DNA of 64,000 bases from Massilia alkalitolerans DSM 17462 (GCF_000427785.1 NZ_ATYR01000002.1:1-64000), one strand, 5' to 3'. Counted from the stretch's first letter, positions 15,866-26,850 are shown. Notes: generated from the sequence alone by a model not told the origin. A program made the numbers and translations.

Positions 15866-17656
15866 ATGAATCACGACGACCAACAACAGAAGCCACGCCG
15901 GTTCCGCTCCCAGGACTGGTTCGACAACCCCGAGCGGATCGACATGACCGCGCTCTACCTGGAGCGCTTCATGAACTACGGGATTACCCCGGACGAGCTG
16001 CGCTCGGGCAAGCCGATCATCGGCATCGCCCAGAGCGGCAGCGACATCGCGCCCTGCAACCGCATCCACCTGGACCTGGCCAAGCGCGTGCGCGACGGCA
16101 TCCGCGACGCCGGCGGCATCCCGATGGAATTCCCGCTGCACCCGATTTTCGAGAACTGTCGCCGCCCGACCGCGGCGCTGGACCGCAACCTGGCCTACCT
16201 GGGCCTGGTCGAGATCCTGCACGGCTACCCGATCGACGCGGTGGTGCTGACCACCGGATGCGACAAGACCACTCCGGCCCAGCTGATGGCAGCGGCCACG
16301 GTCGACATCCCGGCCATCGTGCTGTCGGGCGGCCCGATGCTGGACGGCTGGTTCGAAGGCGAACTGGCCGGTTCCGGCGCCGCCGTGTGGAAGGGGCGCA
16401 AGCGCCTGGCAGCCGGCGAGATCGATGAAGAGAAATTCATTCAGATCGCGACTGCCTCGGCGCCGTCCGCCGGCCACTGCAACACCATGGGCACCGCCTC
16501 GACCATGAACGCCGTGGCCGAAGCGCTCGGCATGTCCTTGACCGGTTGCTCGGCGATTCCCGCCCCGTACCGCGAACGCGGTCAGATGGCCTACGACACC
16601 GGCCGCCGCATCGTCGAACTGGCCCATGCAGACGTCCGTCCCTCGACCATCCTGACGCGCGAGGCCTTCCTGGACGCGATCGTGGTCAACGCGGCGATCG
16701 GCGGCTCCAGCAACGCCCAGCCCCACATCGTCGCCATGGCGCGCCACGCCGGCGTCGAGATCACGCCGGAAGACTGGATGGAATACGGCTACGACGTGCC
16801 GTTGCTGCTCAACATGCAGCCGGCCGGCAAATACCTGGGCGAGCGCTTCCACCGCGCCGGCGGCGTGCCGGCCATCATGTGGGAGCTCGAGCAGCAGGGC
16901 CTGCTGCGCTCGCAGCGGCCGACCGTCACCGGCAAGATCATGGCCGAGAACCTGGTGGACAAGGAAAGCTGGGACCGCGAGATGATCCGCCCGTTTGCCG
17001 ATCCGCTCAAGCACAGCGCCGGCTTCATGGTGCTGAAGGGGAACCTGTTCGACTTCGCCATCATGAAGACCAGCGTGATCTCCCCGGCTTTCCGCGAGCG
17101 CTACCTGTCGGAGCCCGGCGCGGAAAACCGCTTCGAGTGCCGCGTGGTCGTGTTCGACGGTTCGGACGACTACCATCACCGCATCAACGATCCGGCACTC
17201 GAGATCGACGAGCGGACCATGCTGGTGATCCGCGGCTCCGGCCCAATCGGCTGGCCCGGTTCGGCCGAGGTGGTGAACATGCAGCCGCCCGATGCCTTGA
17301 TCAAGCGCGGCATCATGGCGCTGCCGACCCTGGGCGACGGCCGCCAGTCCGGCACCTCGGACAGCCCGTCGATCCTGAATGCCTCGCCCGAGAGCGCGGC
17401 CGGCGGCAACCTGGCGCTGTTGCGCACCGGTGACATCGTGCGCGTGGACCTGAACGCGGGACGCTGCGACGTGCTGATATCAAGCGAAGAGATGGACGCA
17501 CGCCGCAGGGACGACCCGCCGGCGATCCCGCCGAACCAGACGCCGTGGCAGCAGATCTACCGCGCCACCGTGGGTCAGCTGCATACCGGCGCCTGTATGG
17601 AACTGGCGCTGCCTTATCGGGGCGTGGGCCACGACATGCCGCGCCATAACCACTAA
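15866..17656 (+). CDS. xylD: D-xylonate dehydratase (IlvD/Edd family, XylD)
   Basis: A 596-residue iron-sulfur dehydratase. Three cysteines in the cluster positions of the family are C64 (IAPCNR), C132 (TTGCDKTTPAQ) and C205 (GHCNTMGTAS). C-terminal motifs RGSGPIGWPGSAEV and LPTLGDGRQSGTSDSP are typical of the sugar-acid branch (XylD, AraC, RhaD type) rather than of IlvD. It converts D-xylonate to 2-keto-3-deoxyxylonate, the substrate of XylX. The ATG is four bases after the xylC stop. The protein ends about 105 bases before xylF. Confidence 0.92.
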   Translation: MNHDDQQQKPRRFRSQDWFDNPERIDMTALYLERFMNYGITPDELRSGKPIIGIAQSGSDIAPCNRIHLDLAKRVRDGIRDAGGIPMEFPLHPIFENCRRPTAALDRNLAYLGLVEILHGYPIDAVVLTTGCDKTTPAQLMAAATVDIPAIVLSGGPMLDGWFEGELAGSGAAVWKGRKRLAAGEIDEEKFIQIATASAPSAGHCNTMGTASTMNAVAEALGMSLTGCSAIPAPYRERGQMAYDTGRRIVELAHADVRPSTILTREAFLDAIVVNAAIGGSSNAQPHIVAMARHAGVEITPEDWMEYGYDVPLLLNMQPAGKYLGERFHRAGGVPAIMWELEQQGLLRSQRPTVTGKIMAENLVDKESWDREMIRPFADPLKHSAGFMVLKGNLFDFAIMKTSVISPAFRERYLSEPGAENRFECRVVVFDGSDDYHHRINDPALEIDERTMLVIRGSGPIGWPGSAEVVNMQPPDALIKRGIMALPTLGDGRQSGTSDSPSILNASPESAAGGNLALLRTGDIVRVDLNAGRCDVLISSEEMDARRRDDPPAIPPNQTPWQQIYRATVGQLHTGACMELALPYRGVGHDMPRHNH

Positions 17657-17761
17657 GGTTGAAACGGGCTGGCGCGGCGGCGGGATTTTGATCAGAATGG
17701 CAGGAGCCGCTGCAGCGCTGGACCGCAAGGCAACATAAGAAATCAATAGGAGACGTAACAA

Positions 17762-18772
17762 ATGAAAAAGATGATCAAGGCCGTCAGCCTGGCTTGCGCC
17801 ATGCTGTTCACCGGCGGCGTCGGCGTTGCCCACGCGGACGCCACCAATCCCAAGATCGGTTTCTCGATCGACGACCTGCGCCTGGAGCGCTGGGCGCGCG
17901 ACCGCGATTACTTCACGGCCGCCGCCCAGAAACTGGGCGCCAAGGTGTACGTACAGTCGGCCGACGCCAGCGAGCAGCGCCAGATCGCCCAGATCGAAAA
18001 CCTGATCTCGCGCGGCGTGGACGTCCTGGTGATCGTTCCCTACAACGCCACGGTGCTGAACAACGCCATCCGCGAGGCGAAGAAGGCCAAGATCAAGGTG
18101 GTGTCGTATGACCGCCTGATCCTGAATGCCGACGTCGACGCCTACGTCTCGTTCGACAACAAGGCGGTCGGCGAGCTGCAGGCGCAGTCGCTGGTCAACC
18201 TCAAGCCGAAGGGCAACTACTACCTGCTGGGCGGCGCCCCGACCGACAACAACGCCAAGATCCTGCGCGAAGGCCAGATGAAGGTGCTGCAGCCGCTGGT
18301 GGACAAGGGCGACGTCAGGATCGTCGGCAAGCAATGGGTCAAGGACTGGAGCGCTTCCGAAGCGATGGCCATCGTCGAGAACGCGCTGACCGCGAGCGGC
18401 AACAAGATCGATGCCGTGGTCGCCTCCAACGATGGCACCGCCGGCGGCGCGATCCAGGCGCTGGCGGCCCAGAAGCTGGCAGGCAAGGTGGTGGTGTCGG
18501 GCCAGGATGCCGACCTGGCGGCGGTGCGCCGCGTGATCGCCGGCACCCAGACCATGACCGTCTACAAGCCGCTGCGCGCCCTGGCATCGAACGCGGCCAA
18601 CGTGGCGGTGCAGCTGGTGCGCAACCAGAAGCCGGCCTACAACGCCCAGATGCACAACGGCGTCAAGAACGTCGACAGCCTGCTGCTCAAGCCTGTCCTG
18701 CTGAACAAGTCGAACGTCGACCTGCTGGTCAAGGACGGCTTCTACACCCAGGCACAGCTGGCCGGCAAGTAA
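17762..18772 (+). CDS. xylF: D-xylose ABC transporter, periplasmic binding protein
   Basis: A 336-residue protein with a clear Sec signal of about 25 residues (KKMIKAVSLACAMLFTGG, cut after AHA). The mature part is a type-1 sugar-binding fold opening PKIGFSIDDLRLERW, as in XylF. Motifs VIVPYNATV, SYDRLI and SNDGTAGGAIQAL are typical of xylose-binding proteins. It catches xylose in the periplasm for XylG/XylH. AGGAGACGTAACAA precedes the ATG. A strong stem-loop at 18804-18825 follows the gene. Confidence 0.94.
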   Translation: MKKMIKAVSLACAMLFTGGVGVAHADATNPKIGFSIDDLRLERWARDRDYFTAAAQKLGAKVYVQSADASEQRQIAQIENLISRGVDVLVIVPYNATVLNNAIREAKKAKIKVVSYDRLILNADVDAYVSFDNKAVGELQAQSLVNLKPKGNYYLLGGAPTDNNAKILREGQMKVLQPLVDKGDVRIVGKQWVKDWSASEAMAIVENALTASGNKIDAVVASNDGTAGGAIQALAAQKLAGKVVVSGQDADLAAVRRVIAGTQTMTVYKPLRALASNAANVAVQLVRNQKPAYNAQMHNGVKNVDSLLLKPVLLNKSNVDLLVKDGFYTQAQLAGK

Positions 18773-18803
18773 TTCGCCAACTGTCGGCACTTTGCGCCAG
18801 CCG

Positions 18804-18825
18804 CGCCGGTCGGACATGACCGGCG
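18804..18825 (+). promoter_or_regulatory. Intercistronic stem-loop between xylF and xylG
   Basis: CGCCGGTC (18804-18811) pairs perfectly with GACCGGCG (18818-18825) around a 6-base loop. No T-run follows, so it is not a standard terminator. Such hairpins after binding-protein genes commonly protect the upstream mRNA and keep the binding protein in excess; that role is inferred here. Confidence 0.55.
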
Positions 18826-18851
18826 TGGCGGCGCGCATGAACGAGTCTTGA

Positions 18852-20378
18852 ATGTCACCCTATCTTCTCCAAATGAAGGGCATCGCGAAGCGATTCGACG
18901 GTGTCCCCGCGCTCGACGGGATCGACCTGGCGATCCGTCCCGGCGAGTGCATCGGCCTGTGCGGCGAGAACGGCGCCGGCAAGTCCACCCTGATGAAAGT
19001 CCTGTCGGCGGTCTACCCGCACGGCAGCTGGGACGGCGAGATCCTGCTCGACGGCCAGCCGCTGCGGGCGCGCTCGGTGCGCGAGACCGAGGACGCCGGC
19101 ATCATCATCATCCACCAGGAACTGATGCTGGTGCCCGAACTGTCCGTGGCCGAGAACATCTTCCTCGGTAACGAACTGACCCTGCCGGGCGGGCGCCTCG
19201 ATTACCCGGCCATGAACCGCCGCGCCGAGGAAATCCTGCGCGAGCTGAAGCTCCCCGACGTCAACGTGGTGCTGCCCGTGAAGAACTACGGCGGCGGCCA
19301 CCAGCAGCTGATCGAGATCGGCAAGGCCCTGAACAAGCAGGCGCGCCTCCTGATCCTGGACGAACCCTCGGCCTCGCTGACGGCCAGCGAGATCGACGTC
19401 CTGCTCGAGATCATCCGCGACCTCAAGGCCAAGGGCGTGGCCTGCGTCTACATCTCGCACAAGCTCGAGGAAGTCGCTGCGATCTGCGACACCATCGTGG
19501 TGATCCGCGACGGCAAGCACATCGCCACCACGCCGATGCAGCAGATGAACGTGGACCGCATCATTGCCCAGATGTGCGGGCGCGAGATGAACCAGCTGTA
19601 TCCATCGCTCCCGCACGAGGTGGGCGAGGTGGTGATGGAGGCGCGCCACATCACCTGCTGGGATCCGGACCAGCCGCAGCGCAAGAAGGTCGACGACGTG
19701 TCGCTCGAGTTGCGCCGCGGCGAGATCCTCGGGATCGCCGGCCTGGTGGGCGCGGGCCGCACCGAGCTCGTCACCGCCATCTACGGCTCCTACGAAGGCG
19801 CCTACGAGGGTGAGGTGTGGCTGAACGGCCAGCGCGCCGACACCTCGACACCGCTCAAGGCGATCGGGACGGGCTTCGCCCTTGTGCCGGAAGACCGCAA
19901 GCAGCACGGCATCGTGCGCGACCTGTCGGTGGGCGAGAACATCACCCTGTCGGTGCTGGACCGCTTCTCGAAGCTCTCGCGCATCGACGAGGGCCTGGAA
20001 GCGCGCGAGGTGGGCGAGCAGATCCGCCGCCTGGCGCTCAAGACCGCCAGCCCGGCGCTGCCGATCACGGCGCTCTCGGGCGGCAACCAGCAGAAGGCGG
20101 TACTGGCCAAGATGCTGCTGACCCAGCCGAAGGTGCTGATCCTCGACGAGCCGACCCGCGGTGTCGACGTCGGCGCCAAGTTCGAGATCTACAAGCTGAT
20201 CCTCGAACTGGCCGCCCAGGGAATCTCGATCATCATGGTGTCGTCCGAACTGGCCGAGGTGCTCGGGGTCTCCGACCGGGTGCTGGTGATGGGCGAGGGC
20301 AAGCTGCGTGGGAATTTCCTTAATCAAGGCCTGACCCAGGAAATGGTGTTGGGCGCTGCAATCGGACAGGTGAAATGA
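18852..20378 (+). CDS. xylG: D-xylose ABC transporter, ATP-binding protein
   Basis: A 508-residue double ATPase. First half: Walker [10 protein letters not shown], signature region [16 protein letters not shown] and Walker [13 protein letters not shown]. Second half: degenerate Walker [11 protein letters not shown], signature [16 protein letters not shown] and Walker [17 protein letters not shown]. This two-domain layout with an altered first signature is normal for the CUT2 sugar transporters, and the length matches XylG. It powers xylose uptake with XylF and XylH. Its stop overlaps the xylH start (ATGA). Confidence 0.94.
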   Translation: MSPYLLQMKGIAKRFDGVPALDGIDLAIRPGECIGLCGENGAGKSTLMKVLSAVYPHGSWDGEILLDGQPLRARSVRETEDAGIIIIHQELMLVPELSVAENIFLGNELTLPGGRLDYPAMNRRAEEILRELKLPDVNVVLPVKNYGGGHQQLIEIGKALNKQARLLILDEPSASLTASEIDVLLEIIRDLKAKGVACVYISHKLEEVAAICDTIVVIRDGKHIATTPMQQMNVDRIIAQMCGREMNQLYPSLPHEVGEVVMEARHITCWDPDQPQRKKVDDVSLELRRGEILGIAGLVGAGRTELVTAIYGSYEGAYEGEVWLNGQRADTSTPLKAIGTGFALVPEDRKQHGIVRDLSVGENITLSVLDRFSKLSRIDEGLEAREVGEQIRRLALKTASPALPITALSGGNQQKAVLAKMLLTQPKVLILDEPTRGVDVGAKFEIYKLILELAAQGISIIMVSSELAEVLGVSDRVLVMGEGKLRGNFLNQGLTQEMVLGAAIGQVK

Positions 20379-21580
20379 TGCTAGACAAAGTACACGCACC
20401 AGTGGCGGCCCAGGGCGGCGCGGCACGGGCGGCGACAAACACGGGAATCAGCTTCAAGCAGATTTTCACGCAGTATAAAATCCTGGCCCTGCTGGTCGCG
20501 ATCGCCATCATCTGGGCCTTCTTCAGCTGGAAGACCGACGGCGGCTTCACCTCCGCGCGCAACCTGTCCAACCTGATGCGCCAGATGTCGGTGACCGGCA
20601 TCCTGGCCTGCGGCATGGTGTTCGTCATCATCGCCGGCGAGATCGACCTGTCGATCGGTTCGCTCCTCGGGCTATTGGGCGGGCTGGCGGCGGTGCTTGA
20701 CGTGGTCCACCACCTGCCGCTACCGATCTCGATGGCGATCGTGCTGGCGGGCGGCATGCTGCTCGGCTTCCTGAACGGCTACCTGACAGCCTATGCGGGG
20801 ATACCGTCATTCATTGTCGGGCTGGGGGGCATGCTGGCCTACCGCGGCATCGTGCTGGGGCTCACCGACGGCACCACCATCGCGCCGATTTCGCCGGAGT
20901 TCGAGCAGCTCGGCCAGGCCTACCTGCCGCCAAGCTTCGGCATGCTGCTCGGCGCCGGCCTGTTCGTGCTGGCCTGCGTGCTGGCCTGGCGCCAGCGTGC
21001 CAGCCAGGCGCGCCACAATCTTCCGGTCATGCCGCTGTGGCGCAGCGTGGCGCGGGTGGCCATCATCGGCGTGGTGCTGGCTGGCCTGATCACCACCTTC
21101 AACAGCTACGAAGGCATCCCGCTCCCGGTGCTGATCCTGCTGGTCCTGCTGGGCGTGTTCAGCTACATCGCACGCCAGACCGTGTTTGGCCGCCGCATCT
21201 ACGCCGTCGGCAGCAATATGGAAGCGACGCGCCTGTCGGGCATCAACGTGCGCGCCGTGAAGCTGTGGATCTTCGGCCTGATGGGCCTGATGTGCGCACT
21301 GGCCGGCCTGATCAACACTGCGCGCCTGGCAGCCGGTTCGCCCTCGGCCGGCATGTCGGCCGAGCTGGACGTGATCGCCGCCTGCTTCATCGGCGGCACC
21401 TCGATGCGCGGTGGCGCCGGCACCGTGCACGGCGCGCTGGTGGGCGCCCTGGTGATGGCCAGCCTGGACAACGGCATGTCGATGCTGGACGTCGATACCT
21501 ACTGGCAGATGATCGTCAAGGGCCTGATCCTGACCCTGGCGGTGTGGCTGGACGTGGCGACCCGGACCGGCCGTCGTTGA
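20375..21580 (+). CDS. xylH: D-xylose ABC transporter, permease
   Basis: A 401-residue inner-membrane protein with about ten hydrophobic helices and the CUT2 permease phrases [27 protein letters not shown] and [20 protein letters not shown]. It forms the xylose channel. The start is the first ATG of an ATGATG and overlaps the xylG stop. It is the last gene of the GH3-xyl operon; a perfect hairpin terminator follows 34 bases after the stop. Confidence 0.94.
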   Translation: MMLDKVHAPVAAQGGAARAATNTGISFKQIFTQYKILALLVAIAIIWAFFSWKTDGGFTSARNLSNLMRQMSVTGILACGMVFVIIAGEIDLSIGSLLGLLGGLAAVLDVVHHLPLPISMAIVLAGGMLLGFLNGYLTAYAGIPSFIVGLGGMLAYRGIVLGLTDGTTIAPISPEFEQLGQAYLPPSFGMLLGAGLFVLACVLAWRQRASQARHNLPVMPLWRSVARVAIIGVVLAGLITTFNSYEGIPLPVLILLVLLGVFSYIARQTVFGRRIYAVGSNMEATRLSGINVRAVKLWIFGLMGLMCALAGLINTARLAAGSPSAGMSAELDVIAACFIGGTSMRGGAGTVHGALVGALVMASLDNGMSMLDVDTYWQMIVKGLILTLAVWLDVATRTGRR

Positions 21581-21614
21581 TCCAGGCGGCGCTGGCGCGC
21601 TGCCGTTGAATGTA

Positions 21615-21644
21615 AAAAAGCCAGGCGCATGCGTCTGGCTTTTT
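21615..21644 (+). terminator. Intrinsic terminator of the GH3-xyl operon
   Basis: AAAAAGCCAG (21615-21624) is the exact inverse of CTGGCTTTTT (21635-21644) with a short GCGCATGCGT centre. The stem ends in a T-run on the plus strand and, through the A-run, in Ts on the minus strand as well, so it may also act on leftward transcripts. Confidence 0.85.
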
Positions 21645-21663
21645 GATTTGGCCTTGGACTTTT

Positions 21664-21797
21664 GTAGGGTGGGCGGGGTCGGTGAGGCCAGTGGCCTCAC
21701 CGACGAAGCCCACGCGTTCAAATCACGGTGCTGCAGCCCGTGCGCCTATTTAGAAGCCACCTATCACCGCGTGGGCGGGAAGACCCGCCCACCCTAC
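21664..21797. repeat. REP-like palindromic repeat, copy 2
   Basis: GTAGGGTGGGC (21664-21674) and its inverse GCCCACCCTAC (21787-21797) bound a unit with inner hairpins (GTCGGTGAGGCC with GGCCTCACCGAC, and CGTGGGCGGG with CCCGCCCA). GCCCACGCGTTCA near the centre resembles the CGCGCGTTCA inner segment of copy 1. It lies between the xyl operon terminator and the convergent dehydrogenase gene. Confidence 0.8.
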
Positions 21798-21808
21798 AAC
21801 TGCGCCGT

Positions 21809-23398
21809 TCAGCCAGCGGTCTTCAATACCCCGTCGACCACCCGGGCCAGGCCCAGTGGATTGTCGTCGCGCAGCGCTTCCGGCAGCAGTTCGCTTGGTA
21901 CGGCCTGGTAGCACACCGGACGCAGGAAACGGTCGATCGCGGTGGCGCCGACCGAGGTCGTGCGGCTGTCCGAGGTGGCGGGGAAGGGGCCGCCGTGCAC
22001 CATGGCGTGCGACACCTCGACGCCGGTCGGGAAGCCGTTGAACAGGATGCGGCCGGCCTTGCGCTCGAGCAGGGGCAGCAGGCTTGCCGCCAGTGCGCTG
22101 TCCGCCGCCGTCGCGTGGACGGTCGCGGTCAGCTGGCCCTCCACGTGGCCGGCCACGGCCAGCAGCTCGGCTTCGTCGCGGCAGCGCACCATCACCGCGG
22201 CCGGGCCGAAGATCTCTTCTTCCAGCGCAGGGGTGGCGAGGAAGGTGGCGGCGTCGCAGCCGTACAGGGCGGGCTGCGCTGCGCATGCCGGGCCTTCCGC
22301 GCCGGCTGCCGCGCCGCGCGCCAGCAGCTGGACGCCCGGCACGGCGGAGCGGGCTTCGATCGCCTCGACATAGGCCTTGTGGATGCCGGGGGTGAGCATG
22401 GTGCCGGCGGTCTTGAGCTGGAGGGCCTCCGCAGCCGCTACGCTGAATGCATTGAAGGCCTCACCCTCCAGGCCGACCACCAGGCCCGGATTGGTGCAGA
22501 ACTGGCCGACGCCGAGCGTGAGCGAATCGACGAAGCCTTGCGCCAGCGGGGCAGCCTTGCCCTCGAGCGCGTTCGGCAGCAGGAAGAAGGGGTTGACGCT
22601 GCTCATTTCGGCATACACGGGAATCGGTTCCGGGCGTGCGCTAGCTGTGCGCATCAGGGCAAGGCCGCCCTGGCGCGAACCGGTGAAGCCCACCGCCTTG
22701 ATCGCGGGATGGGCCACCAGCGCGGCGCCGATGGTCCTGCCTTCGCCAATCAGCATCGAGAACACGCCTTCCGGCATGTCGCAGTCGATGGCTGCCTGCT
22801 GCACCGCCCGGGCCACCAGTTCCGAGGTGCCGAGGTGGGCGTTGTGGGCCTTGACCACCACCGGGCAGCCGGCTGCCAGGCTTGACGCGGTATCGCCGCC
22901 GGCCACCGAGAAGGCGAGCGGGAAGTTACTGGCGCCGAAGACCGCGACCGGGCCCAGCGGGATCTTGCGCATGCGCAGGTCCGGGCGCGGCGGCGTGCGC
23001 TCGGGCAGGGCCGAATCGAGCGTCGCCGCCAGGAAGTGGCCGTCGCGGACCACCTTGGCGAACAGGCGCAGCTGGTTGACGGTGCGCATGCGCTCGCCCT
23101 CCAGGCGGGCCTGCGGCAGGCCCGATTCAAGGCCGGCGCGCTCGATCAGGGCGGGGCCGAGGTCGAGGATGCGTGCGGCGATGGCCTCCAGAAAAGCGGC
23201 GCGCCGCTCGAGGGGCAGGGCGCGGTAGCTGTCGAAGGCCTGCTCGGCCAGCGCGCAGGCCGCGTCCAGCTCTGCGCTGGAGGCCAGGCCGAAGCCCGGT
23301 TCGAGGGTGGCGTGGCGCGCCGGGTCGATGGCGTGAACGACGCCTGCGGCGCCGCGCACGCTGCGCCTGCCGATGATCATGTCGCCTTGGATTTGCAT
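21809..23398 (-). CDS. Alpha-ketoglutarate semialdehyde dehydrogenase
   Basis: A 529-residue aldehyde dehydrogenase. Catalytic Cys lies in GQFCTNPGL and the general-base Glu in [11 protein letters not shown]; cofactor site [15 protein letters not shown] and VGFTGSR. The AEMSSVNP and GQFCTNPG forms and the length near 525 match the 2,5-dioxovalerate / alpha-ketoglutarate semialdehyde dehydrogenases. It would turn the XylX product into alpha-ketoglutarate and so finish the Weimberg pathway (the Caulobacter gene is called xylA, easily confused with xylose isomerase). It is convergent to xylH. AAGGAGCATCCCC precedes the ATG. Only about 40 bases separate the start from the receptor's terminator, so readthrough from the receptor gene may drive it. 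Confidence 0.9.
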   Translation of the reverse strand: MQIQGDMIIGRRSVRGAAGVVHAIDPARHATLEPGFGLASSAELDAACALAEQAFDSYRALPLERRAAFLEAIAARILDLGPALIERAGLESGLPQARLEGERMRTVNQLRLFAKVVRDGHFLAATLDSALPERTPPRPDLRMRKIPLGPVAVFGASNFPLAFSVAGGDTASSLAAGCPVVVKAHNAHLGTSELVARAVQQAAIDCDMPEGVFSMLIGEGRTIGAALVAHPAIKAVGFTGSRQGGLALMRTASARPEPIPVYAEMSSVNPFFLLPNALEGKAAPLAQGFVDSLTLGVGQFCTNPGLVVGLEGEAFNAFSVAAAEALQLKTAGTMLTPGIHKAYVEAIEARSAVPGVQLLARGAAAGAEGPACAAQPALYGCDAATFLATPALEEEIFGPAAVMVRCRDEAELLAVAGHVEGQLTATVHATAADSALAASLLPLLERKAGRILFNGFPTGVEVSHAMVHGGPFPATSDSRTTSVGATAIDRFLRPVCYQAVPSELLPEALRDDNPLGLARVVDGVLKTAG

Positions 23399-23439
23399 GG
23401 GGATGCTCCTTGTCTGAGAAAAGTGGGGGAACGGAGGAT

Positions 23440-23472
23440 AAAAAAAGCCGCGGACCGCATGGCGGTACCGCG
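23440..23472 (-). terminator. Terminator after the xyloglucan-locus TonB receptor
   Basis: CGCGG-A-CCGC (23449-23458) pairs with GCGG-TA-CCGCG (23462-23472) around a three-base loop. On the minus strand it is followed by seven Ts (complement of 23440-23446). It separates the receptor gene from the dehydrogenase gene on the same strand. Confidence 0.8.
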
Positions 23473-23512
23473 ACTTCAGGAGAGACGAACTTACCGAACC
23501 GGGAAGCGCGGC

Positions 23513-26500
23513 TTAGAACGAGTACTGCGCCCGGATCGTGTAGCGCGGACCGCTCATGAACAGCTGGCGGGTGAACATGCCGGCGTGCTGCTGCATGACC
23601 TGGCGCGTCTTGGCGTTGTTCAGGTTCTGGGCTTCCAGGCCGATACGGAACTTGTCCGTGAAGTCGTAGAAGATCGAACCGTCCAGCTGGCCGTAGTCGT
23701 CCTGCCACAGCGGCAGGCCGTAGGCCTGGTCGTTGTTCGGCGTCGGGATCAGGAAGCGTGAGCCGGCGTCCGGATTCGTGTTCAGGCCGTTGTTGCCGCG
23801 GCTGCCCCAGGTGTTGACGGCAACCAGGTAACGCGAGCGCCAGTTATACGCCAGGCGCGCCGACAGGCCGTTCTTTTCGTACATGACCGCGAAGTTGACC
23901 GTGTGACGCGACAGGCCTTGCAGCGGCGTGTTGCCGAACGGGCGGCCGTCGGTGTCGCAGCCGTTGATCGACAGGTTCATGTTCGACTGGTCGCTGCCCG
24001 CGCAGAACGCGGCCGGCACCGGCTTGTCCAGCTTGCGCTCGCTCGACACATAGGTCCAGCTGGCCTGGGTGCCGATACCGCGCAGCCAGTCAGGCACGAA
24101 GTCGTAGTACTGCTGGTGGGCGATCTCGAAGCCGCGGGCAAAGCCGTGGGCGCCGTTGATCGGATGGGTGACCGCGAAGGTCCGGTCCTGGCCGTTGACA
24201 TCCTTCACCGTGTAACCGTAGGTGGTGTTCACGACGATGTTCTTGATGTCCTTGTCGAAGGCCGAGAAGGTCAGCGATCCGCCCGGCGCGAAATACCACT
24301 CGGCGGTCAGGTCGATGTTGGTCGCGGTGGTCGGCCTCAGGAGCGGGTTGCCGTCGCTGGTGCCGGTCAGGTTGTTGCCGCTGAAGACGACGCGCTGGTC
24401 CGCGAGCGTGACCGGATCCTTGATCGTCAGCTGGTTCGCCGGCGAGGTCAGGGTGGTCAGCGACTGCAACTGGTTAAAGTCCGGACGCGACATCGCCTTG
24501 GCCCAGGCGAAACGGAACTGCAGCTGGTCGCTGACCTTCATGCGCAGGTTCAGGCTCGGCAGCCAGTTGTGGTAGCCGGTATCCGTGCTGCGCGGGGTCT
24601 CGAACTTGGCGATGTTGACCAGCGTATTCACGCCTTCCACCGGCACGTCGCCCGGAATGCTGACATTGGTCGGGTCATACGCGATGTAGCCGTTCGTGGT
24701 GTTCGTCGTCTTCACGTAGCGGACGCCGATGTTGCCGTCGATCGGATACTTGAGGTCGTCGAAGCCGAAGCGCAGCTGCGTGTAGGCGGCGCGGGTCTTC
24801 TCGGTCTGCAGGTTGCGTGCCGACGGCGTGTCGAAGGTGGACGGTTTCCAGGTGTCGCAGGTGCCCCAGCCCTGGGCGGCCGCCTGCTCCTGGCACAGGA
24901 TGGTGTGGTAGCCGTGCAGCTTGGTCCAGCCGTTCGGGAAGTCGCGTGCCAGCGCATCGGTCGGATACAGCATCGCCGGGATCGATACCTTGCCGCCGAA
25001 GAAATTGTCGATCTGCGCCAGTTCGGTGCCGCCCGAGAAGCGCGGGTCGCTCAGGCGTGCGACGCCCGGAATCTGCCAGCCTTCCATCCACGGGAAGGTA
25101 ATCGACGACCAGTTGTAGAACTTCTGCGCCTTGTTGTTCTCGCCTTCGCGGTCAGCCATGCGCACGCCGAAGCGGATGTCGCGCAGCACCGGATCGTCGA
25201 AGGAGAACTTGATGTCGCTGCGCCAGGTCTTCTGCTCGGCCTTGGCGCGGTCGAGCGCTTCCTGGGTATAGGCCCAGTAGTAGTTCTTCGGGTCGGCCAT
25301 GAACTGCGCCGAGCCGAGGCCGATCTTCGGAATGCTGCCCCTGAGGTCCATCGACTGGTTCGGCAGGATGAAGCCGGTCGAGACGTCGGCGTCGAAGCCC
25401 TCGGTGGTGGAACGGACGTGCTGGATGTCATTGGTCCAGGTCAGGTCCGGCGTCACGCGCCATTGCACGTTCAGCGCGAGGTCGCGCGTGCCGGAGGTGC
25501 GCTGGTTGATGCGGCGCGAGCTGTTGAACGGCGAGCCGCCGTAGCTCGGGTTCGCGATCGTGCCGCTCTGGAAGGCGCCCTTGTCGTCATAGACGGTGTC
25601 GGCGCCGGCGACCTGCTGGTACCACTTGTCTTCGGACGAGGCGACCACGCGCTCGCTCAGGTCTTCCTGGTAATCGGTCTTGAAATAGGTCAGGCCAGCC
25701 GTCACGTCGCGGGTCGGACGCCACTGGAACGCGGCATAGTCGCCGCGGCGCACGCGCTCGAAGTCCTGCGAACGCAGGCCGCCGCCGAGCGGCAGCCATT
25801 TGGTCGCGTCGCGGTTGTACTGGGCCGGATTGCGGGAATTCACGTGCGGGAAGTACGGATCGATGCCGATCGCGTCGGTACGGGTCGGGTTCTTCGCGTA
25901 GGCGAAATTGACCAGGGCGCCGAGCTCACCGATGGGGGTGTTCCAGCGGTTCGACAGCAGCACGGTGCCGGTCGGACCCTTGGCCTTGTTCAGCTCGGAA
26001 TAAGTTTGCGACGCGCCCAGCGAGCCTTTGAGGCCCTTGAAGTCGAACGGCATGGCCGTGCGCAGGTTGACCAGACCGGCGAGGGCGCCTTCAACCTGTT
26101 CCGCGGACGGGTTCTTGTAGACGTCGACGCCGGCCATCAGCTCCGGCGGCACGTCGGCGAAGCCGAGCGAGCGGCCGCCGCCGGCCGAGAATGCATCGCG
26201 GCCGTTGACTTCCGAGCGCACGTAGGTCAGGCCGCGCACCGAGATGCCGGAACCTTCGACGGCCTGGCGATTCGGGTCGCCCGGCATGTTGCGGTCCATG
26301 GTGACGCCCGCGATACGCTGCAGCACCTCGGTGACCGAACGGTCCGGGAGCTTGCCGATGTCTTCGGCGACGATCGAGTCGACCACTTCGTCGGCATTCT
26401 GCTTGAGTTTCTGGGCCGATTGCAGCGCTGCGCGCTGGCCGGACACCTTGACCACCGCCGTCGCAGGGACGACCGGCTCCTCGGCGCTGGTATTGGTGGT

Positions 26501-26581
26501 CTGGGCCCATGCTGCGCCGCTATAGACGACGGCGATCTGCGCGACCGCTGCAGCGATCGCTGTTTTCTGGAACTTCCTCAC
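23513..26581 (-). CDS. TonB-dependent outer-membrane receptor (xyloglucan/xylan locus)
   Basis: A 1022-residue receptor from a GTG start at 26581, chosen because GGAGACAAC lies directly upstream and the signal peptide ([19 protein letters not shown], cut near AWA) follows at once; an ATG frame reaches 26659. The plug domain has [44 protein letters not shown] and [11 protein letters not shown]. The large beta-barrel ends in YTIRAQYSF with the terminal Phe expected of outer-membrane proteins. Long TonB receptors of this type import oligosaccharides. Its neighbours (GH35, GH31, GH26, CE2, GH9) point to xyloglucan or related hemicellulose fragments. It has no STN domain, so it is a transporter rather than a sigma-signalling receptor. 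Confidence 0.92.
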   Translation of the reverse strand: MRKFQKTAIAAAVAQIAVVYSGAAWAQTTNTSAEEPVVPATAVVKVSGQRAALQSAQKLKQNADEVVDSIVAEDIGKLPDRSVTEVLQRIAGVTMDRNMPGDPNRQAVEGSGISVRGLTYVRSEVNGRDAFSAGGGRSLGFADVPPELMAGVDVYKNPSAEQVEGALAGLVNLRTAMPFDFKGLKGSLGASQTYSELNKAKGPTGTVLLSNRWNTPIGELGALVNFAYAKNPTRTDAIGIDPYFPHVNSRNPAQYNRDATKWLPLGGGLRSQDFERVRRGDYAAFQWRPTRDVTAGLTYFKTDYQEDLSERVVASSEDKWYQQVAGADTVYDDKGAFQSGTIANPSYGGSPFNSSRRINQRTSGTRDLALNVQWRVTPDLTWTNDIQHVRSTTEGFDADVSTGFILPNQSMDLRGSIPKIGLGSAQFMADPKNYYWAYTQEALDRAKAEQKTWRSDIKFSFDDPVLRDIRFGVRMADREGENNKAQKFYNWSSITFPWMEGWQIPGVARLSDPRFSGGTELAQIDNFFGGKVSIPAMLYPTDALARDFPNGWTKLHGYHTILCQEQAAAQGWGTCDTWKPSTFDTPSARNLQTEKTRAAYTQLRFGFDDLKYPIDGNIGVRYVKTTNTTNGYIAYDPTNVSIPGDVPVEGVNTLVNIAKFETPRSTDTGYHNWLPSLNLRMKVSDQLQFRFAWAKAMSRPDFNQLQSLTTLTSPANQLTIKDPVTLADQRVVFSGNNLTGTSDGNPLLRPTTATNIDLTAEWYFAPGGSLTFSAFDKDIKNIVVNTTYGYTVKDVNGQDRTFAVTHPINGAHGFARGFEIAHQQYYDFVPDWLRGIGTQASWTYVSSERKLDKPVPAAFCAGSDQSNMNLSINGCDTDGRPFGNTPLQGLSRHTVNFAVMYEKNGLSARLAYNWRSRYLVAVNTWGSRGNNGLNTNPDAGSRFLIPTPNNDQAYGLPLWQDDYGQLDGSIFYDFTDKFRIGLEAQNLNNAKTRQVMQQHAGMFTRQLFMSGPRYTIRAQYSF

Positions 26582-26663
26582 GTTGTCTCCTGATGTAGGT
26601 AATTTTTTTATTTGCCAGGCCGCCATGCGCCGCGACTGCATCGACGCCCCTGCTAACACTGGA

Positions 26664-26678
26664 TGTTGTACGCTACCA
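26664..26678 (-). promoter_or_regulatory. XylR-type box with one extra base, receptor promoter region
   Basis: On the minus strand TGGTAGCGTACAACA: the left half TGGTAGCG is perfect, and the right half fits if one base is inserted. It is about 83 bases before the receptor GTG, just after possible TTACAG and TGTAAA hexamers, similar to the GH3 promoter layout. Tentative. Confidence 0.4.
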
Positions 26679-26850
26679 TAAATTTACAGCCGAAACCTGA
26701 CGAGCCTGTAAGTTTTGTTAATGCACAACACTTAATGCGGCGAAGTGGCCACGTGGCGACATGCGAAACGCGCTGGCGATCGAATTACCGGAGGGTGCGA
26801 TCCGCCGCCAGGCGTCTGTATCACTGCAATCGATGTCACACCATCTCTAT

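Noticed and set aside
19261..19380. Altered ABC signature (GGGHQQ) in the first half of XylG as a sign of a broken ATPase
   Set aside because: An altered first signature of this type is normal in XylG and related CUT2 ATPases.
23903..26593. 896-codon plus-strand open frame opposite the first TonB receptor
   Set aside because: Antisense shadow caused by GC-rich codons; no recognisable protein.
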